A model generated the notes under the pieces. That model was given only the letters and a program-made list of their open reading frames with translations, searched no databases and had not been told where the DNA came from. DNA of 64,000 nt, taken from Pseudothauera lacus. GTDB taxonomy: Bacteria; Pseudomonadota; Gammaproteobacteria; Burkholderiales; Rhodocyclaceae. The translations under genes were made by a program, and so were the position numbers. Shown one piece after another: positions 51,565 through 60,867 of the stretch. The stretch spans positions 248,001 to 312,000 of the forward strand of contig NZ_PZKC01000004.1 of assembly GCF_003034845.1 (NCBI RefSeq). Direction: 5' to 3'. Within the stretch, counting starts at the first letter, position 1, and the number at the start of each line of letters is the position of its first letter.

Positions 51565-53220
51565 TCAGGCCGTAGTCTCCGCAGAATCGCCGTCACCGAG
51601 CACCAGACCGCCCTCTCCGGGCATGATCACTCCGGGGCCGTGCTCGCCATTCACGCGGTAGCGCTGGACGCCGTAGAGCACGCTCACGCCTTCGTGGATG
51701 CGCTGCTCGGCAAGCACGCGGGCCTGACTGGAGAGTTCGATCAGCGCATTGAGCTGCTGCTCTTCCTCACGCAGGGCCTTGATTTCATCGTTCAGACGGG
51801 TGGCCGTGGCGCAGGCGCGCTCCACCATGCGCGGATCGACGCGGGTGGGGTTGCGATCGGCAAAGACCAGCAGGCGGCTGATGTCGAGCAACTGCTGCTC
51901 GCGCTCGTCGCGCGCGCTCGCCAGCTGCTGGATGCGCCGGTTGGTGTCGGGGCTGACACCGATCTCGAAAGCCGTGGCAATGCGGTTGGGCGAGCCCAGC
52001 ACCTTGCCGGTGATCGACAGCATGGCCAGCGCCCGCCCGCCGATGATGTGCCCGCGCCGCTGATCGCCGACGCGGATGTGCTTGCCGGCGGAGAGCTCGC
52101 ACTGCATCGCCATGTCATCGATGAAGATCGAGTCGCCGGCCTCGATGCGCGCCTGCTGGGCATAGTTGGCCGAGAAGCAGCCGGCGCAGCGGATCACGCT
52201 GTCGGCCAGTTCCTTGCGCCCCAGCCCGCCGAGCACGCCCCCCTTGACGACGATGTTGCCGCCGGCAACGAGCGTGCATGGTTCGGCGGTACCGCCGATC
52301 TCGATGTCGCCACTGGCTTCGATGCGCATGCCGGCGGCGACGTCACCGCCCACCTTGACGCTGCCGTCGAAGCGGATGTTGCCGCTGGCCATGTTGACCG
52401 CCGCCACCGCGAACACCGGCTCGACGATCACCCCGCCCTTGACCACCACCGGCTGGCCGGCAACGGTGGCCACCAGTACGTCGGGGTCGTCGGGCTGGCA
52501 CTGAGCGCCCTGCAGTTGCGCGGCGAACATGACGTCCTTGCCGGGACGGGCGGGCAGCACCTGCCCACGCACATTGATCCCGTTCTCACCGGCCGTGGGC
52601 GGCAGCCGGCGCATCAGCACCTGGCCGGGATGCACCACCTGGATCTCGCCCAGGTCGCGGTAATCGACCTGCCCGCTCTCGGTCAGGCGCGGCACCCGGC
52701 TGCGCACCTCGGGCAGCGCCGACACCAGGCGGCCGTCGTCACCGTGCCGCGGCGCCCGCCCGCGCGCGATGACCGCCGCTTCAGCCTCACCGGCGTCCAC
52801 CGCGGTAGCGATGGCGTCGAGCAGCACCCCTTCGCTGACGCCGATCTCGGTCAGGCGTTCGAGGACCTGCGAACGGCTCAGGCGCTGGCCGCCCTGCGGT
52901 GGATGGATGGTCAGCGTGGCATACAGCCCATCGCCGGAAATACCCACCTCGGCGCGCGCATCGACGCGCTCGCCGAGCTTCAGCGCCTCGACCGCCTCAC
53001 CGGCGTTGTAGCAGCCCAGCAGCAGGGTGATCGCTTCGGGCTGGAAGCGCAGGCTGCCATAGCCCTGCTCGGCCAGACGCGCATGCAGCCACGCTTCATC
53101 GATCGCTTCGGCAAGCGGGTCAGGCTTGCAGGCCGCCAGCAGGACACCGTGCTCGTCCTCGGCAAAACTCAGGCCGAGTCCGGCGCGCGGGTGCTCTCCG
53201 GCAGCGCTGCTGTCGTCCAT
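51565..53220 (-). CDS. FapA (DUF342) family protein
   Basis: A 551-aa protein of the DUF342/FapA family: an N-terminal domain, a beta-helix-like core with glycine-rich turns (ASGNIRFDGSVKVGGDVAAGM, ASGDIEIGGTAEP, VAGGNIVVKGGVLGG), then a C-terminal coiled coil (about 440-510) and short end. In Vibrio, FapA controls flagellar pole proteins and glucose-dependent signalling; elsewhere DUF342 proteins are linked to polymer synthesis. The start at MDDSSAAGEHP is 13 bases after the stop of the HDOD gene; no flagellar genes are in the window. Confidence 0.85.
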   Translation of the reverse strand: MDDSSAAGEHPRAGLGLSFAEDEHGVLLAACKPDPLAEAIDEAWLHARLAEQGYGSLRFQPEAITLLLGCYNAGEAVEALKLGERVDARAEVGISGDGLYATLTIHPPQGGQRLSRSQVLERLTEIGVSEGVLLDAIATAVDAGEAEAAVIARGRAPRHGDDGRLVSALPEVRSRVPRLTESGQVDYRDLGEIQVVHPGQVLMRRLPPTAGENGINVRGQVLPARPGKDVMFAAQLQGAQCQPDDPDVLVATVAGQPVVVKGGVIVEPVFAVAAVNMASGNIRFDGSVKVGGDVAAGMRIEASGDIEIGGTAEPCTLVAGGNIVVKGGVLGGLGRKELADSVIRCAGCFSANYAQQARIEAGDSIFIDDMAMQCELSAGKHIRVGDQRRGHIIGGRALAMLSITGKVLGSPNRIATAFEIGVSPDTNRRIQQLASARDEREQQLLDISRLLVFADRNPTRVDPRMVERACATATRLNDEIKALREEEQQLNALIELSSQARVLAEQRIHEGVSVLYGVQRYRVNGEHGPGVIMPGEGGLVLGDGDSAETTA

Positions 53221-53233
53221 GATCGTCGCGCCC

Positions 53234-54097
53234 TCAGCCGCGCACCGCGCTGAGGATGAGATCGCGTTCGGCATGCGAGGCGTCGAGCAGGGTGCCCAGC
53301 GCGGCCTCGTCGACGCCCATGTCCACCACCGCCGCGCGCCCGCGCCGGACCGTGCGCCCGAGCAGGCCGTCGAAGGGGTTGGGCTGCTCGGACACCTGCG
53401 CGGCCAGATGCACCAGCTGATGGAGATCGGTGGGCGGCCACTGGCCGTAATAAGCTTGCGCCGGATCGAAGCTGTCGCAGATGTTCTCCGGCAGGTCGAA
53501 AGCCTCCAGCACGGCAACGCCGACACGCTGCTGCCAGCCCTCGACGAAGAGCGCGAAACGGTCTATGTTGCGCTCCATCTCCGGGTAGTCGGACGCCCGT
53601 GCGATGAGGAAGAACTGGCCGATGTGGGTCATCATGCCGGCGAGCATCGCCGCATCGGGATTGGCCACCCGGGTCTGCCGCGCCAGCGCGAAGCTCCATG
53701 CGGCAATGTCCACCGAGCGCATCCACAGCCCGGCCGCCAGGGTGCGCATGTTGGGCGAGCGGTGATCGGCGGCAAGCTGCTCGGAAGCCACCGCAAAAGC
53801 CAGGCTGCGCAGGCTCAGCAGGCCGATGCGACGCACCGCGTCGCGCACCGTGTCGATCTGCGCGCCATAGGGATTGAGCGCCACGGTATTGGCCATGCGC
53901 AGCGTCTTGGCACTGAGCACCGGTTCGGCCTGCACTACGGTGGTGATCTGGTCCAGCGTCGTCGCGGGATCGTCGGCAAGGCGCTTGATGCGCAGCGACA
54001 CCTCCATCGACACCGGAAAGTTGAGCCGGCCATCGGCCAGTTCGGCCTCGATCTGGTCGGCAAAGGCCTTGGCTTGCGCCTCGAAGTCCGCGCTCAT
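53234..54097 (-). CDS. HDOD-domain protein
   Basis: A 287-aa single HDOD-domain protein. LKRLADDPATTLDQITTVVQAEPVLSAKTLRMAN and the helix LLSLRSLAFAVASEQ, followed by WMRSVDIAAWSFALA and MLAGMMTHIGQFFL, are typical. HDOD resembles HD phosphohydrolases but lacks a full metal site and is regarded as a signalling/adaptor module. A strong ribosome site (AGGAGG, seven bases) precedes the ATG. It is upstream of, and probably co-transcribed with, the FapA-like gene. Confidence 0.87.
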   Translation of the reverse strand: MSADFEAQAKAFADQIEAELADGRLNFPVSMEVSLRIKRLADDPATTLDQITTVVQAEPVLSAKTLRMANTVALNPYGAQIDTVRDAVRRIGLLSLRSLAFAVASEQLAADHRSPNMRTLAAGLWMRSVDIAAWSFALARQTRVANPDAAMLAGMMTHIGQFFLIARASDYPEMERNIDRFALFVEGWQQRVGVAVLEAFDLPENICDSFDPAQAYYGQWPPTDLHQLVHLAAQVSEQPNPFDGLLGRTVRRGRAAVVDMGVDEAALGTLLDASHAERDLILSAVRG

Positions 54098-54203
54098 GTC
54101 GTCTCCTCCTGTGCTCCGCGCCACCGCACACCAGCCGGCAGATCGCGGCAAGCTGTGCCAGCCGACACTGCATCGGCACGCCGCTCTATATCTTTAGATA
54201 GAA

Positions 54204-54233
54204 AGTGTAGCGCGCCCGCGGGAAGAAGGCCAA
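54204..54233 (-). promoter_or_regulatory. Candidate promoter for the HDOD-FapA unit
   Basis: On the minus strand TTGGCC (54228-54233) and TACACT (54204-54209) are 18 bases apart, about 107 bases before the HDOD start. An AT-rich near-palindrome (CTATATCTTTAGATAG on the plus strand, near 54185-54201) lies just downstream. Confidence 0.4.
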
Positions 54234-54256
54234 TTCTGGCCGCATAGGCGCAGCAA

Positions 54257-55396
54257 TCACGGGCGCTGCACGCGGAGTATACGGCCGGCGCTCTCGTCGA
54301 GCAGGTAGAGACGGCCGTCCGGGCCCTGGCGCACATCGCGGATGCGGTGACCGAGCTCGCCCAGCAGACGCTCCTCGCCGACCACCTTCTCGCCGTCGAG
54401 GCTCAGGCGTACCAGCATCGCCCCACGCAGCGCGCCGACGAACAGGCTGCCCTGCCAGACGGGAAACTCGCTGCCGGTGTAGAAGGCCATCCCGGAGGGC
54501 GCAATCGACGGCGTCCATTGCAGCAGCGGCGGCGTCACGTCGTCACGCGCACTGCCTTCGCCGATGCGCCACCCGGTAACGTACTCGCGGCCATGGGTGA
54601 TCACCGGCCAGCCATAGTTGTGACCGGCAAGCGTGAGGTTGACCTCGTCGCCGCCCTGCGGACCGTGCTCGTGGGTCCACAGTTGCCCGCTGCGCGGATG
54701 CAGCGCCGCGCCCTGGACGTTGCGATGGCCGTACGACCAGATCTCCGCCAGCACCCCCGCCCGGCCCACAAAGGGATTGTCCGCCGGCACGCTGCCGTCG
54801 GGGGCGATGCGCACCACCTTGCCGAGGTGGCTGTCGAGATCCTGCGCGCGCTGACGGTGATTGAAGCGGTCCCCGAGAGTGACGTAGAGCATGCCATCGT
54901 TGCCGAACACCAGCCGCGCCCCCCAGTGGTGTCCGCCGCCGGGGCTTTCGCTCTGGGCGAAGATGCGCTCCACCGCGCTCAGGCGCAACGCATCGGCATC
55001 AAGCACCGCACGCGCCACCGCAGTGCGCGCCCCACGCCCGTGCGGCTCGGCATAGGCGAAGTAGATGCGCCGGTCACGTTCGAAATCGGGCCCCAGCACG
55101 ACGTCCAGCAAGCCACCCTGCGAACGCGCATGCACTGCCGGCACGCCTGCGAGCGGCGCCGACAGGCTGCCGTCGGCCGCGACAATGCGCAGCCGCCCCG
55201 GACGCTCGCTGACCAGCATGCGCCCATCGGGCAGGAAGGCCAGCCCCCACGGCGTATCCAGCCCGCGCGCCAGTTCGACGACGCGCAACGGCCCTGCCGA
55301 CGATTCGAAACGCCCCACCTCCGTCTGTGCCCACGCCAGCGCCGCGCCGGCCGCCAGCAACAGCGTCATCACGCCCCGTCCGAGAACCCCCGTCAT
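54257..55396 (-). CDS. PQQ-dependent sugar dehydrogenase family (soluble GDH-like)
   Basis: A 379-aa exported beta-propeller protein. Signal peptide ends near AWA-Q (about 23). GLDTPWGLAFLPDGRMLVSERPGRL, GGLLDVVLGPDF and a catalytic-type His157 in GGGHHWGARL match the soluble glucose/sorbosone dehydrogenase family that uses PQQ; Asp/Arg and GHRNVQGAALHP are also conserved. Sugar specificity is unknown, and many members of this clade are aldose dehydrogenases. No PQQ-biosynthesis genes are in the window. Confidence 0.88.
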   Translation of the reverse strand: MTGVLGRGVMTLLLAAGAALAWAQTEVGRFESSAGPLRVVELARGLDTPWGLAFLPDGRMLVSERPGRLRIVAADGSLSAPLAGVPAVHARSQGGLLDVVLGPDFERDRRIYFAYAEPHGRGARTAVARAVLDADALRLSAVERIFAQSESPGGGHHWGARLVFGNDGMLYVTLGDRFNHRQRAQDLDSHLGKVVRIAPDGSVPADNPFVGRAGVLAEIWSYGHRNVQGAALHPRSGQLWTHEHGPQGGDEVNLTLAGHNYGWPVITHGREYVTGWRIGEGSARDDVTPPLLQWTPSIAPSGMAFYTGSEFPVWQGSLFVGALRGAMLVRLSLDGEKVVGEERLLGELGHRIRDVRQGPDGRLYLLDESAGRILRVQRP

Positions 55397-55748
55397 CGCC
55401 CCCTCCTTGCCGATCCGGCACTGCGCTGGCCGCTCCAGGCGGCTCCCCTGTCCGGCAGACCGCGGGCGCGGCGCTGAAGTTCAAAGCGCCCGGCGTCCCC
55501 CGGCGCGCAGGCAGTGCCATGCACAAGGCACTACAGGCGCATGGGCACGCTGTCTCCACGCAAACACCCGAGTTAGACAAGTGCCGGCACCAGCATCAGC
55601 CATGCTCCCGGCCACCGCCGATCCCGACTGGCGGCGCTGCGGACTCAGGGCGGTACCGCTTCGCAGCGTGCGCTGATGATGCTGATCGTAGTCAGTCTGC
55701 TCAAGCGGGGACGTGGACAGCCGCCCTGGCGGACTGCCATTTACAGGC
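55397..55748. other. Intergenic region, nothing recognised
   Basis: About 350 bases between the sugar dehydrogenase start and the DUF805 gene end. Short open frames cross it, but none has a recognisable domain or good start. Confidence 0.5.
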
Positions 55749-56321
55749 TCAGTTGAGCTGTTCGGCCTGAGCGGCAGCGTTGGCACGCTGCACGTAATCC
55801 TGATAGGCGGGAATGGCGACGGCCGCGAGCACGCCGACGACGAACACCAGCGGCAGAATGCAGGCCAGCAGGATCACGCCGATGCTGTTCGGCGCAGTAC
55901 GCTGACCGAAGCGGTTGCTGCCTTTGGTACCGGGAACGAACAGAAACAGCAAGTTGATCAGCGGCACGAACAACAGCAGCGACATCCAGCCGGTACTGTC
56001 GAAGTCGTGCGCCCGCTTGATGGTGAGCATGATCTGGATCACCAGCAGCAGAACGTAGCCCACGATGACAGCAAGACCCGCCAGCGCATTACCGCCGTCC
56101 TGTCCCAGCACCATATAAGCCAGGCCGACGACGAGTGCGCCCACGAGGTAAAGCAGCAGAGTCAGGCCAATGGAATAGCCAAGGTAGCGCACCCGGCCAA
56201 TACGCCCTTGCGCAGAAAACAAGCGAAGGCGGAACTCGCTTGCACGCTCGTCGCCGGCTGCGGCGCCCCCCACGTCCACGGCCGGCGCCGCGTACGGATT
56301 CACTGACTGAGTATCCTGCAT
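55749..56321 (-). CDS. DUF805 membrane protein with pilin-like C-terminal segment
   Basis: A 190-aa membrane protein. A soluble N-terminal 30 residues (NPYAAPAVDV) precede a DUF805 core: RIGRVRYLGYS at 41-50, helices near 52-72 and 85-100, the IKRAHDFDSTGW signature at 101-112 and a helix near 113-130. It ends in an extra helix whose C-terminal part, GVLAAVAIPAYQDYVQRA (163-180), closely resembles the N-terminal helix of type IV pilins, placed here at the C-terminus. ATG 56321, directly after GGGGAAGG, is the most likely start; an upstream ATG at 56480 adds non-family residues. Confidence 0.8.
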   Translation of the reverse strand: MQDTQSVNPYAAPAVDVGGAAAGDERASEFRLRLFSAQGRIGRVRYLGYSIGLTLLLYLVGALVVGLAYMVLGQDGGNALAGLAVIVGYVLLLVIQIMLTIKRAHDFDSTGWMSLLLFVPLINLLFLFVPGTKGSNRFGQRTAPNSIGVILLACILPLVFVVGVLAAVAIPAYQDYVQRANAAAQAEQLN

Positions 56322-56585
56322 TTCCTTCCCCAAGAAGCTGTCGTCGGCGGCGTCCATCCAGGGCCCGGCAACGACACACGAGACGCCTGCGGCACACCCG
56401 ATTACGCTAAATGAATATTCCCGTTTCCTGACAAAGTGTATCACCGCATACAGCGAATCATGCCAAACGGCAGCACTCACCTGCGCACATCAACGCACAG
56501 CATCCTCGCGTTCGCTCCCGGTGGCCGTTGATCGAGGCCAGGCGGCGCAAAGCTCCCCCTTCGCCGCAAGGGGAATCATCAAGCT

Positions 56586-57704
56586 TCAGTCCAGCGCAGG
56601 CGCGACAACCACACAGTTGCGCCCCTGCGCCTTGGCCGCGTACATCGCGCGGTCACCGCGGCGCATCAGCGACGAAAGGGTCTCGTCGCCATCTGCGGTG
56701 ATCGCCACGCCGATGCTCACCGTCGGCTTTACCACCCCTTCGGGCAGCTCGCAGCACAACCGGGCCACTGCCGCGCGCAGGCGTTCGGCCGCCGCGCAAG
56801 CCTCGTCGAGCGCCGTCTCCGGCATCAGCACGGCGAACTCCTCGCCCCCCAGGCGCGCCAGGCAGTCATTGCTGCGCACCGTCGCCGCACACACCGCCGC
56901 CACCGCCTTGAGCACCTCGTCGCCGGCAAGATGACCATAGCTGTCGTTGATCGGCTTGAAGTGATCGATATCGACCATCAACAGGGCCAGCGCATGGCGA
57001 TAACGCACCGCGCGCTGCAGCTCGGCCTGGCCGCTGTCGATGAAGCAGCGCCGGTTGGCCAGACCGGTCAGGGCATCGCGCCTGACCTGCTGTTCCAGCT
57101 CCTCGATGAGCGCGTCGTTGCGCTGGCGCAGGACCAGCGCCTCAGTGGTGCTGGCGTGGATCTTCAGACCCACCATCAGCATCAGCGCAATGTACAGCCC
57201 CCCCAGTACTGTCAGCCCGAGGCTGAACAGCGTGCCATCGAGCAGCGGCGGCCCCACCAGCGCCAGCGCGGGCGCGATCAGGTCGGAAAACAGCAGGCGC
57301 CGGTGCGGATTGCTCATCACCACGGTCAGCGAGATCAGGCCCACATGCACCAGCATGACGAACATCAGGTTGGCCAGATTGCCGGGCTGGTAGGCCCACA
57401 CCACGATGGACGACCACATCGCCATGTGCGCGCCGTGCGCCAGCGCAATCCGCCGCGCCCAGCGCACCTCATCCTGCGCCACCGCCGCAGCACGGCGAAA
57501 ACGCAGATAGACATTGACGTAGACGGCAATCACCACCAGCTCCACCGCCGCCCACAGCAGAGCCTGCCACCACGGCACCCACAGGGTCAGCAGCGTCGCC
57601 ACCACCACCGTCAGCGGCGGCGCCAGATAGCGGTCGTGCAGATGGTTGTCGACGTACAAGCCGAGCTGATGCAGGCGCACGCTCGCGCCACCTTGATCTT
57701 CCAT
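56586..57704 (-). CDS. Membrane-bound diguanylate cyclase (GGDEF)
   Basis: A 372-aa inner-membrane enzyme. Six or so membrane helices in the first 200 residues (MASE-like layout), a short coiled linker (ALIEELEQQVRRDALTGLANRR) and a GGDEF domain with active GGEEF and an RxxD inhibitory site (RSND) five residues before it. It should make c-di-GMP from two GTP, with product inhibition. GGGGAGG lies close before the ATG at 57704; an ATG at 57752 would add 16 arginine-rich residues. Confidence 0.9.
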   Translation of the reverse strand: MEDQGGASVRLHQLGLYVDNHLHDRYLAPPLTVVVATLLTLWVPWWQALLWAAVELVVIAVYVNVYLRFRRAAAVAQDEVRWARRIALAHGAHMAMWSSIVVWAYQPGNLANLMFVMLVHVGLISLTVVMSNPHRRLLFSDLIAPALALVGPPLLDGTLFSLGLTVLGGLYIALMLMVGLKIHASTTEALVLRQRNDALIEELEQQVRRDALTGLANRRCFIDSGQAELQRAVRYRHALALLMVDIDHFKPINDSYGHLAGDEVLKAVAAVCAATVRSNDCLARLGGEEFAVLMPETALDEACAAAERLRAAVARLCCELPEGVVKPTVSIGVAITADGDETLSSLMRRGDRAMYAAKAQGRNCVVVAPALD

Positions 57705-57875
57705 GCCCCTCCCCGAGCGGCGCGCGCAAGACAGGAAGCGCGGCACCGGCAATCGGCCATGTTAGCGCATTGGAAAAATCAGCGACAAGCGCATGGCTAC
57801 GCCCTTTGCGGCACACTGCACGGAACCTCGCCGGGCGTGCTTCATCATACCGGCGCATAACCCTTGCCATCCCCC

Positions 57876-59981
57876 ATGTCCCCACTGACCCGCCCGTCGC
57901 CTGCCATGCTGCTTGCCACACTGCTGGCAGCCCCCGCCGCAGCGCAGGCACAACCGGCCGACCCCACCCTCAATCCGGTGGTGGTCAGCGGCAGCCGCGC
58001 GGAGGCCGAGAGCTTCGACCTGCCCTACTCGGTGGACCTCATCGAGCTGTCCGCGCAGCGCGCCGGCAAGCTGGGCGTGAATGTCTCCGAAGCACTCGCC
58101 GGGGTGCCCGGGCTGGTGGTGCAGAACCGCCAGAACTACGCTCAGGACCTGCAGATCTCGGTGCGTGGCTTCGGCGCGCGCGCCGCCTTCGGGGTGCGCG
58201 GCGTGAAGCTGGTCGCCGACGGCATCCCGGCCAGCAACCCGGACGGCCAGGGCCAGGCCGCCACCTTCAACCTGGATACCGCCGAACGCATCGAGGTGCT
58301 GCGCGGCCCCTTCGCCACCACCTACGGCAACCACGCCGGCGGCGTGATCCAGCTCTTCTCGCGCGACGGCCAGGGCGCACCCAGCCTGAGCGGCCACTAC
58401 ACCGCCGGGTCCTGGGGCACGCGCAAGGCCGGTCTGGGCGCGGAAGGCGAGGCGCGCGGTATCGGCTACGTGCTGGACGCCTCGCGCTTCGACACCGACG
58501 GCTACCGCGACCACAGCGCCACCACCCGCGACCAGGCCTTCGCCAAGCTCACCCTGCGCCCCAACGAGGACGGCAAGCTCAGCCTGGTGGCCAACGCGCT
58601 GCGCCAGGACGGCACCAAAGACCCGCAGGGCCTGAGCTGGGACAGCTGGCGGCGCGATCCGCGCGCAGTGGAAGACCCGGCGCGCCTCTTCAACGCCCGC
58701 AAGGACATCTCGCACCGCCAGGCCGGCGCCACCTGGGACCAGCGCATCGGCGCCGGCCGCCTGCAGATCACCGTCTATGGCGGGCAGCGCAGCGTGGTGC
58801 AGTTCCAGTCCATCCCCACCGCGGTGCAGGCCAACCCGCGCCATTCCGGCGGGGTGATCGACTTCGAGCGCGATTTCCACGGCCTCAACGCACGCTGGAT
58901 CCACACCCTGGACCTGGGCAGCGGCGTCCTCACCCTGACCGGCGGCGCCGACTACGACCGTGCGCGCGACAAGCGCCGTGGCTACGAGAACTTCGTCGGC
59001 ACCACGCTGGGGGTCAAGGGCGCGCTGCGGCGCAAGGAAGTGGACACCGTCACCAGCCTGGACCCCTACGTGCAGGCCAGCTGGGAAACCGAAAAGTGGG
59101 TGCTGCAGGCGGGCCTGCGCCACAGCCGGGTGAGGTTCGACGTCGATGACCGCTACATCACCGCCACCAACCCGGACGACAGCGGCAGCGTGAGCTTCCG
59201 CCGCAGCACCCCGGCGCTGGGCATCGTGTGGCGCCCCGACCCGGCGCTCAACCTCTACGCCAGCGTGGCGCGCGGCTTCGAGACCCCCACGCTCAACGAA
59301 CTGTCCTACTCCGGCACCACCGGCACCGACGGCTTCAACTTCGACCTGCAGCCCTCGCGCAGCAAGCAACTGGAAATCGGCGCCAAGGCCTTCATCGGCG
59401 CCTCCACCCGCCTCAACGCCGCGCTGTTCCGCATCACCACCGCAGACGAACTGGTGGTGCTGGCCGCCGTGGGCGGGCGCACCGTGTTCCACAACGCCGC
59501 CCGCACCCTGCGCCAGGGCGTGGAGCTTGCGCTGGATACCGAGTTCAACCCGCAGTGGCGCGGCCGCTTCGCCCTCACCCGCCTGCGCGCCACCTACGAC
59601 CAGGCCTTCGACAGCCGCGGCACCACCATCCCCGCAGGCAAGCGCATCCCCGGCATCCCCGCCACCAGCGCCTACGCCGAACTCGCCTGGACGCCGCGCG
59701 ACGGGCTCAGCGCCGCAGTGGAAGCCAACTACCGCAGCAAGGTCTACGTGGAAGACAGCAACACCGCACGCGCCGCACCGGCCCACACCCTGGTCAACCT
59801 GCGCCTGACCGCCGAACAGCAGCACGGCGGCTGGAGCTTCGGCCAGATGCTGCGCCTGGACAACGTCTTCGACCGCAAGCACGTCGCCGCGGCGATCGTC
59901 GGCGACGGCAACGGCCGCTACTACGAACCCGGCCCCACCCGCAGCTGGTACGCAGGCGTGCACGCCAGCTACGGCTTCTGA
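57876..59981 (+). CDS. TonB-dependent outer-membrane receptor
   Basis: A 701-aa outer-membrane transporter. Signal peptide (MLLATLLAAPAAAQAQ), then a TonB-box-like NPVVVSGSR, a plug domain (VPGLVVQNRQNYAQDLQISVRGFGARAAFGVRG and RIEVLRGPFATTYGNHAGGVI) and a 22-strand-type barrel ending in aromatic YGF at the C-terminus. The ligand is unknown; siderophore, heme, cobalamin or metal complexes are all possible. No TonB, ExbB or Fur-regulated gene is adjacent. The ATG at 57876 is preferred over an upstream TTG at 57864. Confidence 0.9.
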   Translation: MSPLTRPSPAMLLATLLAAPAAAQAQPADPTLNPVVVSGSRAEAESFDLPYSVDLIELSAQRAGKLGVNVSEALAGVPGLVVQNRQNYAQDLQISVRGFGARAAFGVRGVKLVADGIPASNPDGQGQAATFNLDTAERIEVLRGPFATTYGNHAGGVIQLFSRDGQGAPSLSGHYTAGSWGTRKAGLGAEGEARGIGYVLDASRFDTDGYRDHSATTRDQAFAKLTLRPNEDGKLSLVANALRQDGTKDPQGLSWDSWRRDPRAVEDPARLFNARKDISHRQAGATWDQRIGAGRLQITVYGGQRSVVQFQSIPTAVQANPRHSGGVIDFERDFHGLNARWIHTLDLGSGVLTLTGGADYDRARDKRRGYENFVGTTLGVKGALRRKEVDTVTSLDPYVQASWETEKWVLQAGLRHSRVRFDVDDRYITATNPDDSGSVSFRRSTPALGIVWRPDPALNLYASVARGFETPTLNELSYSGTTGTDGFNFDLQPSRSKQLEIGAKAFIGASTRLNAALFRITTADELVVLAAVGGRTVFHNAARTLRQGVELALDTEFNPQWRGRFALTRLRATYDQAFDSRGTTIPAGKRIPGIPATSAYAELAWTPRDGLSAAVEANYRSKVYVEDSNTARAAPAHTLVNLRLTAEQQHGGWSFGQMLRLDNVFDRKHVAAAIVGDGNGRYYEPGPTRSWYAGVHASYGF

Positions 59982-60124
59982 CGCAGAAGCAACGAACTCC
60001 ACGGCGCTGGCACCATGGATTCATGTTGCGGTATCGTCAGGTGCTGACAACGGCGCCTGCTGCAGCCTCAGGACGCATTGATCCACGCACGGGCGGCAGC
60101 CCAAGCCAGCAACCGGACACACCC

Positions 60125-60820
60125 ATGGTCACCTTGGTCTTGCTCCCCGGTCTTGATGGAACAGGCCTGCTGCTCAGGGATTTCGCTACGGCATGCGGAC
60201 CGGACATCAAGGTCATTACAGCCTCCTACCCAAGCGACAGGACGCTCGACTACGCCGAGCTGGAATCCGTGGCGCGCAGCTTCCTGCCCGCTGACGAACC
60301 CTTCTTCCTGCTCGCAGAATCGTTTTCCGGCCCAATCGGCATCTCCATCGCGGCGCGTCCTCCACCGCACATGCGTGGACTGATCCTGTGCTGTTCGTTC
60401 GCCCGCAACCCCCAGCCCATGCTGGCAGCCTTGCGCCCATTCATCTCCATCCTGCCGGTTTCTCTGCTGCCGGTCGGTCTGATCGCCTGCTTCGTGCTTG
60501 GCCGCTTCAAGTCGCCCGCAGGTGTGGACGCCCTTGCCAGCACCCTCGCATCGGTATCGCCTGCGGTGGTGCGCAAGCGGCTCGGCACCGTGCTGGCGGC
60601 TGACATGACCGATGCGCTGGCCAGGGTGCGCATTCCCGTTCTCTATCTGCGCGCCGCCGATGATCGCGTCGTGCCACGTGCCTCGTCTGAACTGGTGATG
60701 AGCCATGCACCACAGACACAGGTGGTCGAACTCAGCGCGCCGCACTTTCTCCTTCAGGCCTTGCCCTTGCAGGCCGCCGCACGGGTTTCCGGATTCATCG
60801 ATGAGCACACCGCCGGATAA
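60125..60820 (+). CDS. Alpha/beta-hydrolase
   Basis: A 231-aa small alpha/beta-hydrolase without a large cap. LPGLDGTGLLLRDF near the N-terminus, a modified nucleophile elbow AESFSG with Ser66, an acidic residue in LRAADDRVV and the catalytic His in LSAPHFLLQ fit the fold. The elbow lacks the first glycine of G-x-S-x-G, as in some carboxylesterase-like proteins. Substrate unknown. The stop overlaps a possible start of the next gene (TAATG). Confidence 0.8.
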   Translation: MVTLVLLPGLDGTGLLLRDFATACGPDIKVITASYPSDRTLDYAELESVARSFLPADEPFFLLAESFSGPIGISIAARPPPHMRGLILCCSFARNPQPMLAALRPFISILPVSLLPVGLIACFVLGRFKSPAGVDALASTLASVSPAVVRKRLGTVLAADMTDALARVRIPVLYLRAADDRVVPRASSELVMSHAPQTQVVELSAPHFLLQALPLQAAARVSGFIDEHTAG

Positions 60821-60867
60821 TGAGTTTGGACAGACCTCTCAGAGCAGCCGCCCCCCGGAGGCCCCAG

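Noticed and set aside
57762-60002. 746-aa minus-strand frame
   Set aside because: Antisense shadow of the TonB receptor gene.
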